From the NCBI RefSeq assembly GCF_031729055.1, contig NZ_JAVMIP010000002.1:372001-436000 (forward strand): a DNA stretch of 64,000 nucleotides, read 5' to 3'. Position 1 is the first letter of the stretch; each line of letters opens with the position of its first letter. The stretch is from Pseudocalidococcus azoricus BACA0444. GTDB lineage: Bacteria; Cyanobacteriota; Cyanobacteriia; Thermosynechococcales; Thermosynechococcaceae. The position numbers and the translations under genes are program-made. The notes under the pieces are model-generated. The model was given only the letters and a program-made list of their open reading frames with translations, ran no database searches and was not told where the DNA came from. Positions 17,560 to 25,136 of the stretch are shown one piece after another.

Positions 17560-17934
17560 ATGACATTAAGTGGTGTTAACAATCCATGCTCAGAGCTTAA
17601 ATGTCCAATTCAATATGTTATGGATGTGTTAGATAGTAAGTGGTCCATCATGATCCTCCGGGAACTGTTCTCCCAATCTCGCCGCACCCATGAACTCCAA
17701 ACTGCCTTAGTTGGAATTAGTACCAAAACCTTGACCCAAACGCTGAGAAAGTTGGAAGCCCATGGCCTGGTTGAGCGAACGGTTTATGCGGAAGTTCCCC
17801 CCCGTGTGGAATATTCCATTACCCCTAAAGGCTGGCAGTTACAACCCGTCATGTTTGCCCTTCATCAGGTTGGTTCCCAATGGTTAGAGCAAGACCCCTG
17901 TGTTTGTGCCTTAATTGAGCCAGCACAGTTTTAG
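17560..17934 (+). CDS. chlR: HxlR/MarR-type regulator, ChlR-like
   Basis: A 124-residue winged-helix regulator of the HxlR family. The core starts Lys-Cys-Pro-Ile-Gln-Tyr-Val-Met-Asp-Val-Leu and continues through Lys-Trp-Ser-Ile-Met-Ile-Leu to the recognition helix Ser-Thr-Lys-Thr-Leu-Thr-Gln-Thr-Leu. Four cysteines stand at 10, 15, 114 and 116, enough to hold an iron-sulfur cluster. It is close to the acsF-ho2-hemN-desaturase operon and oriented away from it. ChlR activates that gene set in Synechocystis and Synechococcus PCC 7002, where an O2-sensitive 4Fe-4S cluster is reported. The ATG at 17560 has AAGGA just before it; ATG 17530 and TTG 17476 are alternatives. Confidence 0.8.
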   Translation: MTLSGVNNPCSELKCPIQYVMDVLDSKWSIMILRELFSQSRRTHELQTALVGISTKTLTQTLRKLEAHGLVERTVYAEVPPRVEYSITPKGWQLQPVMFALHQVGSQWLEQDPCVCALIEPAQF

Positions 17935-17991
17935 GGGAACCGGCTTATATCTAGCTCACGAGTTGGCTACTGGGCTACAGGTGTGAGACCC

Positions 17992-18651
17992 TTAGCGGAC
18001 ACCCGCCGGAATGGGTATAGGTAGGGCTGCTTCATTGGCTAAGACCTTATCAATCAGGCCATACTCTTTGGCTTCATCGGGGGTCATGTAGAGCAGTCGA
18101 TCCATGTCCTTCGTGATCCGCTCTGGGGTTTGTCCGGTGTTACGGGAGAGAATTTCCACCATGGTTTGCTTGTTGGCGAGAACTTCCCTAGCCCGGATTT
18201 GAATGTCAGTGGCCTGGCCGCGGGCATAGCTTTTGGTTTGATGCATGACAATGGTGGCGTGGGCTAAACTGGCCCGATATCCTTTAGTTCCAGCAGAAAG
18301 TAGAAGGGCTGCCATTCCCATCGCCTGGCCAAGGCAAATTGTATGGACTGGGGGCTTGATATAGTTGATGGTGTCACAAATTGCAAAGGCTTCGGTTTCA
18401 AACCCAACGGGTTCACCATCATAGCGAGAGGTTCCGGTGGAGTTGATATAGATGCGGATTGGTTTTTCAGGATCGTCGTATTGGAGGAATAACAGTTGGG
18501 CCACCAATAGCTCAGTTACGGCCGGGACTAGAGGCATTCCTAAATAGACGATCCGTTCTTTAAGCAGTAAAGAGGGTAGATCAGGAGGGGGAGTGCGATA
18601 GTAGGCATCACCGTAGTAGGGAGATTGAGCAGATTCAATCGGCAACCGCAT
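17992..18651 (-). CDS. clpR: Inactive Clp protease subunit ClpR
   Basis: ClpP-like ring subunit without proteolytic activity, which pairs with ClpP3 in the cyanobacterial ClpP3/R core driven by ClpC. It has 219 residues from the ATG at 18651, with a GTG at 18660 as alternative. The position of the catalytic serine is glycine: Gly-Gln-Ala-Met-Gly112-Met replaces Gly-x-Ala-Ser-Met. His137 is kept in Val-Met-His-Gln. The loop Ser-Thr-Gly-Thr-Ser-Arg-Tyr-Asp-Gly-Glu-Pro-Val-Gly (71-83) is the extra segment typical of ClpR. The usual clpP3 neighbour is absent: both flanking genes are on the other strand. Confidence 0.9.
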   Translation of the reverse strand: MRLPIESAQSPYYGDAYYRTPPPDLPSLLLKERIVYLGMPLVPAVTELLVAQLLFLQYDDPEKPIRIYINSTGTSRYDGEPVGFETEAFAICDTINYIKPPVHTICLGQAMGMAALLLSAGTKGYRASLAHATIVMHQTKSYARGQATDIQIRAREVLANKQTMVEILSRNTGQTPERITKDMDRLLYMTPDEAKEYGLIDKVLANEAALPIPIPAGVR

Positions 18652-18833
18652 GGCAGACACAGCAACAAATGGTTATCTTTTCTTTAGTCTAGTCCCTTTG
18701 GCATTAAAAGGGGGATGGGGGATCAGGAATACCATGGCTCGGTTTTTTCCCAAGAGACAGTCGCCAACAATGGCCTGGGAATTGTTAACGTGATCCTAGA
18801 GAATCAGCAGTATAGGAGCCAAAGGAATCCTCT

Positions 18834-19733
18834 ATGTTTCTGGTCACAGGTGCAAGTGGGCAGTTAGGGCGGCGGGTTGTCCAGCGATTATGCGCGCAGA
18901 ATATTCCGGTGCGGGCTTTTGTCCGGCTGAGTTCCGATTATGACCAACTCCGGCAATGGGGGGCGGATCTTTACATTGGTGATGTCCAAAATCAACGGGA
19001 TTTGGTCAAGGCGGCCCAAGGGGTGCGGTATATCATCGCCTGTCATGGCAGCAAGATTAGTAGCGGTCAACATTTAGCGGTAGATTATCGCAGTAGCATT
19101 GAGTTAATTGAAATTGCCAAAGCCATTGGCCTGGAACATTTCACCTATATTTCGGCCCTCGCCGTGACGACCGACCGCCAAGATTCCCCCCTGCTGAAGG
19201 CTAAATGGGAAGTTGAAAATCATCTCCAGGCCAGCGGCTTGAATTACACCATCTTGCGACCGGCCACCCTTATGTCTAGCTTGATTCCCTTGGCGGTGCG
19301 CTTTCAACAGACTGGTGTGTATTTACTTCTTGGCAACCCAGAGCATCGCATTGGCTTAGTCAGTACGGATGATTTAGCGAAAATTGCCCTCGCCGCCCCC
19401 CAAACCCCCGCAGCCTATAAACAAACCTTTACCGTTGCCAGTTCCCAAGTACTTTATCGTCAAGATGTCCCTCAGATATTTGGGCGATTTTTTAATAAGC
19501 AGCCGATCACGATTAATGTGCCCCAAGGGGCTGTAGATGGGGCCTGGACGATGTTGGGACTGTTCAATGCCGAGATTAAAAACGAGCTAGGTACACTCCG
19601 CACCCTCTTAGGCCATGAATGCTATGGTCAGCCCCAAGAGATTGAACGGATGGAGCAAACCTTTGGCCTGGGGAGTGAAAACTTAGAAACCTTTTTAAGC
19701 CGCCACTTTAACCAAATTGAGGCCTATGATTAA
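18834..19733 (+). CDS. NmrA-like atypical SDR protein
   Basis: A 299-residue NAD(P)-binding protein. The dinucleotide loop is Val-Thr-Gly-Ala-Ser-Gly-Gln-Leu-Gly (4-12). The catalytic Tyr-x3-Lys pattern of classical SDRs is not obvious (His-Phe-Thr-Tyr-Ile-Ser-Ala-Leu instead), as in atypical NmrA-type members. These act as reductases or as redox sensors and assembly factors. Start ATG 18834 has AAGGA 8 bases upstream. It is divergent from clpR over about 180 bases. Its stop codon directly abuts the stop of the next, convergent gene. Confidence 0.85.
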   Translation: MFLVTGASGQLGRRVVQRLCAQNIPVRAFVRLSSDYDQLRQWGADLYIGDVQNQRDLVKAAQGVRYIIACHGSKISSGQHLAVDYRSSIELIEIAKAIGLEHFTYISALAVTTDRQDSPLLKAKWEVENHLQASGLNYTILRPATLMSSLIPLAVRFQQTGVYLLLGNPEHRIGLVSTDDLAKIALAAPQTPAAYKQTFTVASSQVLYRQDVPQIFGRFFNKQPITINVPQGAVDGAWTMLGLFNAEIKNELGTLRTLLGHECYGQPQEIERMEQTFGLGSENLETFLSRHFNQIEAYD

Positions 19734-20408
19734 TCATGATTTGAGGCTGCTTAATCCCGGAACAGTCAGGGCGACATTGGCGTTGGTGAGCATTTGGGGA
19801 AATTGGGGTAAAACCCGCTGACATTGATGGATAAAAGTATCTAACCAGGCCTGAAGTTGGGTCAATTGTTCTGACGTTAGAAAATAATCATCAGCCCCTC
19901 GGTATTGAATTTCGGCATGGCTCGCGAGTTCATAATCCACAAACCAACTGCTGTGGGGACGACTCGATTGCCAGTAGTTGCGGGTAATGAGATCTCCGAG
20001 GTACTTTTTGGCCACCTGACCGACTTGGTTGAGACTGGCAACGGCCTGGGACAGCGTCACGTTTGCGGCTGTGTATTGATCAATCAGGGCAACGACTGTT
20101 GGAGGACTCGGTAGAGAATTTGTGACCGGATCGACCAGACCCAACAGACTCCATAGCTTACTTTCCAACTGCTCCACATGGCCCCGATAGCCTGGCCCCA
20201 GTTGACTGAATGATTGATGTAGCCGCACCAATAGGTCTAATTCTGCCGCCTTATTTTCTGAGAGGGCTGCAAAATCCACCAACTCTTCCACAAACTGGGA
20301 GTTCTGGGAGTCTGTTCCGCTCAATGGTTCCGCAATTAACCCCAAGGCCACAGCTTGATCTTGGATCAGCCGGCGAACATAGTAGCGGGTCATCGGTGTG
20401 ATGGGCAT
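19734..20408 (-). CDS. Unrecognised cytosolic protein
   Basis: A 224-residue soluble protein without signal peptide or membrane segment. The sequence is helical, with Gln/Leu-rich runs (about 60-95 and 175-205) and several Tyr/Trp residues in the middle (Asn-Tyr-Trp-Gln-Ser-Ser). No motif is recognised. It is convergent with the SDR gene, the two stops being adjacent without spacing. An iterated palindrome copy (20416) sits just before its start, so the promoter overlaps that element. Confidence 0.6.
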   Translation of the reverse strand: MPITPMTRYYVRRLIQDQAVALGLIAEPLSGTDSQNSQFVEELVDFAALSENKAAELDLLVRLHQSFSQLGPGYRGHVEQLESKLWSLLGLVDPVTNSLPSPPTVVALIDQYTAANVTLSQAVASLNQVGQVAKKYLGDLITRNYWQSSRPHSSWFVDYELASHAEIQYRGADDYFLTSEQLTQLQAWLDTFIHQCQRVLPQFPQMLTNANVALTVPGLSSLKS

Positions 20409-20589
20409 AGTGACTCCAGGCCTGGGAGTGAGAACAGCAAAAAGAAAAGCTTCCGCAGAAACTTAATTGAGGTTGACCAATTGTCTAGGGTCATCATAAC
20501 AAGCCTCAATGGGGATCATTGAATTCCTGAGAAAAACACAGCCATTTCCGTAAAATTACTTAATTTTTAAATCAGAGGGTTATTGTTCC

Positions 20590-21198
20590 TTAGCGCAGAC
20601 TACTCAGGGTATGCCGCCAGGCCAGGTCCTGCCCCAAAATCCCCAAGGCCCGGCGCTCTGTGTCATTAAAGATTGGCATTAAGGTTTGGACAATTTGCCG
20701 GACAATTTCAGTTGCCAATGGCCCCCCGGCCCGGAGCAGATGGGCATAATAGCTGAACTGAGCATTTCCCGCCGGATTTCGGTGAAAAGCAGCCAACTCG
20801 GCCGGGATCAAACTAGACACTGGGGTATTGATCGGGACAACCGTTGGTGGGACACCCTGCTGCCCAAATTGAACCTCTACCCCTGAAGCATCACGGCTGA
20901 CAAGACTCCCAATGAGCACGGCTGACAGTAAAACGCGGGTTTCCTGGAGCAAATCCGGGGTAAAAACTGGGTCTGGGTCTGGGTTGAGCCTGGGGCCAGC
21001 TTGATTAAACTGGGGGTTAAATAATTGGGTGTTGTAAATAACCCCGACAGCCCAATGGCGCAATTCATCTTCAAACTTGACAAAACTACCCAGGCCATAG
21101 TCTTCCGGTTGCGGCGGCAGTTCCACATCAAGGGCATCATCCAACTGCACCACATAATCCCAGTGGGAATTGGATTTAACGACTTTACCTAAGCGCAT
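20590..21198 (-). CDS. HAS-barrel-domain-like protein
   Basis: A 202-residue protein. The N-terminal 70 residues (Met-Arg-Leu-Gly-Lys-Val-Val, then alternating hydrophobic strands and Gly-Ser-Phe-Val-Lys-Phe) resemble the HAS-barrel found at the start of HerA/ATP-synthase-type ATPases. No ATPase domain follows. The remaining 130 residues include Leu-Ile-Gly-Ser-Leu and a helical end. Stand-alone cyanobacterial proteins of this design are known but not characterised. The next gene upstream ends 15 bases after... that is, its start lies 14 bases beyond the DUF4079 stop, so the two form one transcription unit. Confidence 0.6.
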   Translation of the reverse strand: MRLGKVVKSNSHWDYVVQLDDALDVELPPQPEDYGLGSFVKFEDELRHWAVGVIYNTQLFNPQFNQAGPRLNPDPDPVFTPDLLQETRVLLSAVLIGSLVSRDASGVEVQFGQQGVPPTVVPINTPVSSLIPAELAAFHRNPAGNAQFSYYAHLLRAGGPLATEIVRQIVQTLMPIFNDTERRALGILGQDLAWRHTLSSLR

Positions 21199-21212
21199 GA
21201 CCAGACAGTTGG

Positions 21213-21716
21213 CTAAAAGGATAACCCCAGTTTAAGCCCCAAAACCCCATGCACAAACAATAAGCCCAAGGCTGCACTCCCAATATAGGCATGGGATGTC
21301 CGTAACCAGGCCTGGCCACCGCCAAATTTAGTTAAGGAAATCACGCCATTTAAGCCCAAAACCCCAATCGCTGCCGAACCTGTCCAAAAGTGGGGACTTT
21401 CAAGAATTGGATGCTGGGCCATAACCAAAGATAAGAGACCCCCGCTGTAGCCCATGACAATAAACAAAAACATGAACGGGGCGAGTTTTTTATGGTCAGC
21501 CCGACTTTTCTGGGCCTGGTCTGGATCTGGGGATAACCGCCCTTGCCAGCCGCTTAAGCCAACGTAACTCCCCATAAAGACGACCACAATGCCCATCATT
21601 AAGGGGTGGCCCCAATGAGTGACAAATTCCGGTAAATTCAAACTGCGAAAATAGGCGGCAACGGGTTCGAGATAGGTGGTTAAGGCTTCTTGGAGAGTCG
21701 TCAATTCAAAGCTCAT
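21213..21716 (-). CDS. DUF4079 membrane protein
   Basis: A 167-residue membrane protein with four hydrophobic segments (about 34-54, 78-100, 108-128 and 142-164). Conserved histidines lie at the segment ends (Thr-His-Trp-Gly-His-Pro, Ala-Gln-His-Pro, Arg-Thr-Ser-His-Ala-Tyr, Phe-Val-His-Gly). This is the DUF4079 pattern of cyanobacteria and plastid-bearing algae. The paired histidines suggest a cytochrome b561-like heme protein, which is inference. The ATG at 21716 replaces a longer frame to 21758. It is transcribed with the HAS-barrel-like gene just downstream. Confidence 0.8.
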   Translation of the reverse strand: MSFELTTLQEALTTYLEPVAAYFRSLNLPEFVTHWGHPLMMGIVVVFMGSYVGLSGWQGRLSPDPDQAQKSRADHKKLAPFMFLFIVMGYSGGLLSLVMAQHPILESPHFWTGSAAIGVLGLNGVISLTKFGGGQAWLRTSHAYIGSAALGLLFVHGVLGLKLGLSF

Positions 21717-21775
21717 CGTGTTCGTCCTTTGGTGATGAATCGGTGGATGGGGGCTCAAAAAAACAGGGCCTGGGC

Positions 21776-22060
21776 TTAAGCCTCAACTTTGACACCGCGC
21801 CAAAACGCCACATAGCCTTTGATGTTGGCCACAGCCGACTTCGGATCGGGATAGTACCACGCAGCGTCTTTATTCACCTGACCATTGACGACAATATTGT
21901 AGTAACTGGCAACACCCTTCCAAGAACAGGTGGTATGGGTTGGGCTATCGGTAAAAAAATCGGACTTGAGCGCATCTGGGGGAAAATATTGATTTCCTTC
22001 CACCACTTCACATTGATCACTTTCGGCAATCACGGTTCCATTCCAAACAGCACGGGGCAT
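21776..22060 (-). CDS. DUF427 protein
   Basis: A 94-residue protein spanning one DUF427 domain. Signature residues are Pro-Arg-Ala-Val-Trp-Asn-Gly at the start, Val-Glu-Gly-Asn-Gln-Tyr-Phe-Pro (about 20-27), Thr-Cys-Ser-Trp-Lys-Gly (about 44-49) and Asn-Ile-Lys-Gly-Tyr-Val-Ala-Phe (about 79-86). It is a compact beta protein of unknown biochemical role, common in cyanobacteria and actinobacteria. It precedes the DUF4079 gene by 59 bases on the same strand. Confidence 0.9.
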   Translation of the reverse strand: MPRAVWNGTVIAESDQCEVVEGNQYFPPDALKSDFFTDSPTHTTCSWKGVASYYNIVVNGQVNKDAAWYYPDPKSAVANIKGYVAFWRGVKVEA

Positions 22061-22179
22061 AGATTTAGGAGTTAACGCAACGTTACTGATCTTAAATCTT
22101 TTTTACATTTTCCGGGTATTGAAAGTCCAGTAACTCATTCTGGTTGTTAAGGGCTTGCACATCCCCAAGGAAACTTTTT

Positions 22180-22851
22180 CTAGCTTGTTTGATCCCGTTT
22201 TAGTTCTTGGTCAAGGAGTTGCCAATAGGTTTTCTCCAGGCCTGGGGTCATGACATTATCTTCAATTCCATAACCGAGGCTTGTCCAAGTGGTGGATAAC
22301 AGTGCGAGTACCTGTTGAATATGCCCCTCTCGGAGTAATTGCGGAATATCCGCCCCCCAGGCCTGGGTATCGGTTAACCAGCGATAGACTACTTGATCTT
22401 GATATTCCGGGGCAAAGTTGTAGTCAGACCAGAGCCAATTGGGAGGGACTGGGTGATATTGGGCCGCTTTTTCATCCCAGGTGGAGGTTAAAAACTGATA
22501 GCGACCGGCCGCAGTGGTGCATTGGCCCTGATTGGGACCGCGTAAAATGGGTAAACACCGATCTGGATGCTGGTTGAGGTCTTGGATATGATCCCCCCCA
22601 TAGAGAAGGGTATAAGGACTAGGATCATTGGCTTCACTGACAGAAATTGTTCGCATCAAGGCCCGCACATAGGGATCCCCCCCCCGCATTGCCAACGGAG
22701 CGACTTCCCCCGGTTGCCATTTTCGCCACAGGGCCTGTACCCTCGCCCAATCCGGTTGCCCAACAATAACCACTCCCATCGCGATAATCACCAGGCCTGG
22801 CCAAAGTTTGAACCACAACCATCCAGATCGCTTTTGAAGGGAGAGTGACAT
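22180..22851 (-). CDS. Membrane-anchored lysozyme-like hydrolase
   Basis: A 223-residue protein with an N-terminal anchor (about 12-28, Leu-Trp-Pro-Gly-Leu-Val-Ile-Ile-Ala-Met-Gly) and an extracytoplasmic domain. The segment Ser-Glu-Ala-Asn-Asp-Pro-Ser-Pro-Tyr, then Ala-Ala-Gly-Arg-Tyr-Gln-Phe-Leu-Thr-Ser-Thr-Trp, resembles phage-type muramidases that cleave peptidoglycan. The Glu of Ser-Glu-Ala is the probable acid catalyst. Two cysteines (about 98 and 111) may pair. It ends 119 bases before DUF427 on the same strand. Confidence 0.72.
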   Translation of the reverse strand: MSLSLQKRSGWLWFKLWPGLVIIAMGVVIVGQPDWARVQALWRKWQPGEVAPLAMRGGDPYVRALMRTISVSEANDPSPYTLLYGGDHIQDLNQHPDRCLPILRGPNQGQCTTAAGRYQFLTSTWDEKAAQYHPVPPNWLWSDYNFAPEYQDQVVYRWLTDTQAWGADIPQLLREGHIQQVLALLSTTWTSLGYGIEDNVMTPGLEKTYWQLLDQELKRDQTS

Positions 22852-22867
22852 AGGTTGAATTATCTAT

Positions 22868-23524
22868 TTAAACCTGGGCAAACAGTTCACTCAAGGGAGC
22901 CACAACCCCATCAGGGCGAGTTACTACCTCTAAAACCTTATTTTGGGCTGACGGGGCAAACAGAGACTCAATGCAGATTTCAGCCACTTGAGCGCGGGGA
23001 ATACTGCCTTCAAAGAGAGTATCAGCTTTGGCAATCACAGGGGGCTGTTGGGTATTTTCTTCCTTCAGACCACCCGGACGAACGATGGTGTAGGTCAAAC
23101 CACTGGCCTGGAGATAGCGTTCTGCCTGTTGTTTCCAATAGAGAATCAGCCAAAATAAATTCAGGGGATGGAAAAATTGGGAGACACACAGGGAAGAAAC
23201 CAAGACAAAGTGTTGAATCTGCTGTTGTTTGGCGACTTCGACTAGGTTTTTGATGCCTTCATAGTCCACGAGGTAGGGTTCTAAGGGGTTGAGGCTGGGG
23301 GTCGCGCCGGTGGCACAAATGATCCGGTCACAATCTCCAATCGCGGCGGCGAGTGTGGCAGGTTCTAGAACATTCCCGACTTTAATCTCAATCCCTGGGG
23401 GCAAAACAGTCTCAGCTTTTTCCAAATCTCGCACCAGGGCAACCACGGGAATGTGCCGCTCTTGCAGTTGCTGGACAATCCGACTACCCGTCCGGCCCGT
23501 TGCACCGACCACCAAAACCTTCAT
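22868..23524 (-). CDS. NAD(P)-binding SDR-family protein
   Basis: A 218-residue atypical short-chain dehydrogenase. The nucleotide loop Val-Val-Gly-Ala-Thr-Gly-Arg-Thr-Gly-Ser lies at about 4-13. Ile-Ile-Cys-Ala-Thr-Gly-Ala (near 75) and Ile-Val-Arg-Pro-Gly-Gly-Leu (near 150) are typical of the NmrA/YwnB/HSCARG group. A Trp/Leu-rich insertion (Phe-His-Pro-Leu-Asn-Leu-Phe-Trp) stands in the middle. The start is ATG 23524, not the longer frame to 23566. It is followed 16 bases downstream by the lysozyme-like gene. Confidence 0.85.
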   Translation of the reverse strand: MKVLVVGATGRTGSRIVQQLQERHIPVVALVRDLEKAETVLPPGIEIKVGNVLEPATLAAAIGDCDRIICATGATPSLNPLEPYLVDYEGIKNLVEVAKQQQIQHFVLVSSLCVSQFFHPLNLFWLILYWKQQAERYLQASGLTYTIVRPGGLKEENTQQPPVIAKADTLFEGSIPRAQVAEICIESLFAPSAQNKVLEVVTRPDGVVAPLSELFAQV

Positions 23525-23621
23525 CTTCGTCCCTTGCTGTTTGGATTCACCTCCCCATTCTGCCAAAGCCCCTGGGTTTGAACAACCAAGGCCTGAATGG
23601 ACTACTGCTTAACTTATTAAC

Positions 23622-24368
23622 TTAGTGTGTCTTGATAGGGCCAGTATCCGATAGATAGTTTCCAGGGCGAGCAAGGATGACCACCACCACTCCATAGACG
23701 GCGATCTGCCCACGATTTAAGGTTTCGATGGCCGCGTTAATGGTGGCGCCTGTGGTGTAAATGTCATCTAAGAGTAAAACCATTTGCCCCGGCCGCAGTC
23801 CAGATCCCAAAGCAAAGGCATTGTTCAGATTTGCTGCCCGCGCTGGGTTTTGAAGTTGGTGCATGGCCACTGTTTTTTGACGGCGAATCAACCCATTGGC
23901 AGCGAGGGGCAAATTGATATAACGACAAAAATGTTCGGCAATCAACTCGGCCTGGTTAAACCCCCGCTCTCGAAGACGATCTATATGTAGGGGAATCGGC
24001 ACGACGACTAAGGGGGGTAAAGATTTGAGCTTGAGATCGACCCAGGCCTGGCCAAGCCAAACTCCCAACGGTTGTGCTATGCGGACTGATTTATAGTATT
24101 TCAGCTTAAAAATTGCCTGTCGCAAAACTGGATTGTAGTCGCCCCAGGCCAGGATCGGTAAGGTTTGCTGGGTTGCCTGCCAAATTTTTTGAGGATTTTG
24201 AAACCGAGTCGAGTAGATTTTCTGATAACAGGATGCACAGAGACATTGGATTTGGCTTTGATTTTTCTTGTTTTTGCCACAAAAGGCACAGGGATACCGA
24301 GTAATCAGGCCAAGAAGTCCAGCCCAAAGATTGGCCAGCCAGGATTTGATGTGATGGAACCAGGTCAC
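23622..24368 (-). CDS. comF: ComF-family phosphoribosyltransferase-like protein
   Basis: A 248-residue ComF protein. The N-terminal zinc finger is Cys-Ala-Phe-Cys-Gly (about 27-31) and Cys-Leu-Cys-Ala-Ser-Cys (about 43-48). The C-terminal phosphoribosyltransferase loop is Val-Leu-Leu-Leu-Asp-Asp-Ile-Tyr-Thr-Thr-Gly-Ala-Thr (about 196-208). The Arg-x-Arg-Gly-Phe-Asn-Gln-Ala signature lies near 133. In naturally competent bacteria ComF is needed for uptake of single-stranded DNA. The start is GTG at 24368. It lies 24 bases downstream of trmD on the same strand. Confidence 0.93.
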   Translation of the reverse strand: MTWFHHIKSWLANLWAGLLGLITRYPCAFCGKNKKNQSQIQCLCASCYQKIYSTRFQNPQKIWQATQQTLPILAWGDYNPVLRQAIFKLKYYKSVRIAQPLGVWLGQAWVDLKLKSLPPLVVVPIPLHIDRLRERGFNQAELIAEHFCRYINLPLAANGLIRRQKTVAMHQLQNPARAANLNNAFALGSGLRPGQMVLLLDDIYTTGATINAAIETLNRGQIAVYGVVVVILARPGNYLSDTGPIKTH

Positions 24369-24392
24369 TGGAGTGAAGGGCTTAAATGAGTG

Positions 24393-25091
24393 TTACTGAT
24401 TCTGTTGCTGTTGCCATTGTGCATATAAATCCGGTCGGCGGGCCTGGGTGCGTTGCTGCTGTTGTTGACTGCGCCATTGGGCAATTGCACCATGATTTCC
24501 CGACAGTAGTACCTGGGGAACCTCTAGGTTGCGAAAGACGGCGGGGCGGGTGTAATGGGGATAGTCCAACAGACCAGCACTAAAACTATCTTGCGCTAAG
24601 GAGTCGGTTTTGCCCACCGTTCCCGGCAGTAAGCGAATTACCCCATTCAGAATTGTTAAGGCGGGAATTTCACCACAGGTCAAGACAAAATCCCCCAGGG
24701 AAATTTCTTGGGTGACTAAATTTTCGACAACTCGCTCATCCACACCTTCATAATGCCCGCATAAAATCACTAATTGTTGATAGTTATTGGCCCAGGCCTG
24801 GAAATGATCTTGCTTTAACGGCTCGCCTTGGGGGGTGACATAAATAATTTCGCGCCCTTGGCAGATGGGTAAGGATTCAATTGCAGCAAACAAGGGTTCC
24901 GGTTTTAAGACCATACCGACACCGCCGCCAAAGGGTTCATCATCAACCTTATGGTGCTTATCAGTGGTAAAGTCGCGGGGATTGGTGAAATAAACTTCGG
25001 CAATCTGCTTTGCGAGGGCCTTGGCAATTAAACCGGATTGAAGCGGCGACTCGAAAAACTCAGGAAATAGGGTAATGACATCAAAGCGCAT
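24393..25091 (-). CDS. trmD: tRNA (guanine-37-N1)-methyltransferase
   Basis: SPOUT methyltransferase that methylates G37 next to the anticodon, preventing frameshifts. It has 232 residues. The knot motifs are Leu-Cys-Gly-His-Tyr-Glu-Gly-Val-Asp-Glu-Arg (about 110-120) and Ser-Leu-Gly-Asp-Phe-Val-Leu-Thr-Cys-Gly-Glu (about 131-141). Catalytic Asp lies in the later Ser-Phe-Ser-Ala-Gly-Leu-Leu-Asp-Tyr-Pro-His-Tyr-Thr-Arg-Pro segment. The C-terminal tail is Gln-rich and variable. It follows prfB on the same strand by 45 bases, so two translation-fidelity genes may be co-transcribed. Confidence 0.97.
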   Translation of the reverse strand: MRFDVITLFPEFFESPLQSGLIAKALAKQIAEVYFTNPRDFTTDKHHKVDDEPFGGGVGMVLKPEPLFAAIESLPICQGREIIYVTPQGEPLKQDHFQAWANNYQQLVILCGHYEGVDERVVENLVTQEISLGDFVLTCGEIPALTILNGVIRLLPGTVGKTDSLAQDSFSAGLLDYPHYTRPAVFRNLEVPQVLLSGNHGAIAQWRSQQQQQRTQARRPDLYAQWQQQQNQ

Positions 25092-25136
25092 TGAAAACCA
25101 GCCTGAATCGAATTAAAAATCGAATTTAATGAGTAT

